Part shown: piece after piece, positions 62,601 through 64,000 of the stretch
How positions within the stretch are numbered: position 1 is the stretch's first letter
Layout: every line of letters begins with the position of its first letter
NCBI GenBank assembly: GCA_036852015.1
Contig: JAANDG010000206.1
Location: forward strand, 62,001 to 126,000
Source of the DNA: Pelodera strongyloides
Taxonomy: Eukaryota; Nematoda; Chromadorea; Rhabditida; Rhabditidae
Direction of reading: 5' to 3'
Length of the DNA stretch: 64,000 nt
Made by a program: the position numbers and the translations under genes
Notes under the pieces: model-generated
The model's input: the letters and a program-made list of their open reading frames with translations, nothing else
The model's database searches: none
Told to the model about the DNA's origin: nothing

Positions 62601-64000
62601 CTTCTCGCCTATTTTTTACCTTCTTTGTTTTCGATCCCGCTCCAACTCATTCTTTCTTTTTTCTTTATCTCCCTTTTCTATAATTCTCTCTCGCACCTCA
62701 CAATTTGCATTTTCCTGTCACCTTGCCTTTGATAGTTCAAGTGAACTGTTTTCGGTGATCACCTCCTCATGATATCGTCTACCAAAAATGATAAATGTTC
62801 CTTTTCTTACGCTAAAATATTTTTCTGGAACTTTATCACTTCACGTGTTAAGGAATGCACATGCTTTTGATGCGAAGTGAGTAAAAATAAACCAAAGTGT
62901 AAACATCAGTTTTCAGTTTTCAACCAGCAATAAACGCACCTCGGCAGAGCCTCATTGGTCACGTTATCGCCTCTGCGCAAAAAATGGCTTTTCTAGCTTG
63001 TCAAACAAATTTGAACATTCGCTGGACATCTTCCGACGTTCACGAATTGATCTACAAGTTTCTGTGTTCTGCTGTTCCTTTCCGTCACAGAAAAGAACAA
63101 ATTAGCATATAACATAAGGGACGTGTGAGTCTTGTCTAATTGCCCAGAATGCCTTCAAACCAAGTGTCATCGCTTTGATAGCAAAAAATTTTGGTCACAG
63201 TAATTCTATTAGGTGTCAACTTTCGGCGATCATCCAAATCAGTGAAAATATTGATATATTATCACTAAAAGCTCATCAATCAAAAATAGAAAAACCCGAG
63301 AACTTTGGTGCAGTTTCCATAAAATTGTCCATAAAATTTTATCATATCACACGATACGGTTACGTTTCATTGATTTGATACATCGTCAAGCAATTAATCA
63401 TTTTGGTGATATCAGCGCTCCCATTATTGTATTTTCCGTTGAAATTTCAGAGATATATTTTCGGACGTCGTCTCTGTTGGGACAGTATATTGTTTCACGA
63501 AAGAAAGAGAGTAAATAGTAATTTGTTGGAGGTTTTGAGGGCTTGCTATGATGCTATACAAGCTTGCAGCTTGCTCCTTTCTCCGAGGGTGGTTCAATAC
63601 AGCGTTCAAAACGTATGACTTGAGCCGCAGAGCTTCGAAGTAGAGTAAACGAGTGGTAACTACGCTCGAAGTTTACCGGTTAGGCTTCCGCATATTTAGT
63701 GATGCAGCACCAGCGCGTCACACGTTTTCGAATCACAAATCAAGTGGTCACACACCAGCAAAGGGATTAAAGATTGGTAGTTGGGTAACTTAACTCGGGT
63801 TACGTAACCCGTTTCCCTAACACATTAGTCAGCACTATGCGGTTTCGAACTTGGCAATGCAATACTTCGGCAAGCACGCATGCCACCCTTTGGATTCTTG
63901 ACAGCTTCCATTGATATATCTTGGAACTTTATATTCTTATCTTTTATCCATTCCTGACTTACAACCTCAGTATACTGTATACTCTTTGACGCAATCACTG
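59650..64000. other. no gene I can support
   Basis: AT-rich DNA with a GT-rich patch at 61415-61505, a 16-bp perfect palindrome CGGGTTACGTAACCCG at 63796-63811, and a 65-bp motif at about 63570-63635 shared with 32548 and 35580. The open frame at 60625-60879 shares the word CTTTATATAATAAGAAGAT with sequence near 16560, so it is repeat-derived. Confidence 0.4.

Overview
The window looks like nuclear DNA of a rhabditid-type nematode. The evidence is a run of the nematode telomere hexamer TTAGGC, a BEL/Pao retroelement with a phlebovirus-like envelope (as in the Cer7/Cer13 elements of Caenorhabditis), dense TTAA-flanked inverted-repeat elements, a splice acceptor just before a start codon (trans-splicing style), and genes built of many short exons with GT-AG introns. 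Exons averaging about 90 nt fit a diplogastrid or strongylid better than Caenorhabditis itself, but I cannot name the species.

Layout. 1-10864: an almost complete BEL/Pao endogenous-retrovirus-like element on the minus strand. It has a 5' LTR, a primer binding site, a 1-kb leader with two tandem-repeat families, an uninterrupted 2797-residue Gag-Pol-Env ORF, and an extra ORF downstream of Env with a Gag-like zinc-knuckle module. The 3' LTR lies off the left edge. 11008-11827: the frameshifted 3' end of a Penelope-like element. 12876-43010: an inverted duplication of one multi-exon gene. The complete copy (gene B, minus, 28950-43010, 19 exons, 572 aa, signal peptide) is mirrored by a copy lacking the first seven exons (gene A, plus, 12876-21262, 12 exons). 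Between them lie two acidic-tail genes or gene ends built of phase-0 exons (C plus, D minus), a dead non-LTR retrotransposon and several tRNA-like sequences. The introns are full of TTAA elements, some in chains, and one forms a 0.9-kb palindrome.

43.8-48.1 kb holds a possible minus-strand terminal exon, a 129-bp minisatellite that keeps an ORF open, and a coiled-coil pseudogene. 48.1-48.9 kb holds a small two-exon secreted-protein gene with a TATA box. 50.06-52.05 kb is a 2-kb satellite. 55.9-59.6 kb holds a Cys-rich exon, a 0.7-kb inverted-repeat element and a three-exon secreted-protein gene with a TATA box (58293-59568, minus). The last 4.4 kb shows no gene I can support.

The cellular genes do not form a recognisable pathway. 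At least three of them (gene B and the two small genes) encode secreted proteins of no family I recognise. All exon models come from splice signals, reading-frame phase and, for A and B, from conservation between the two copies.
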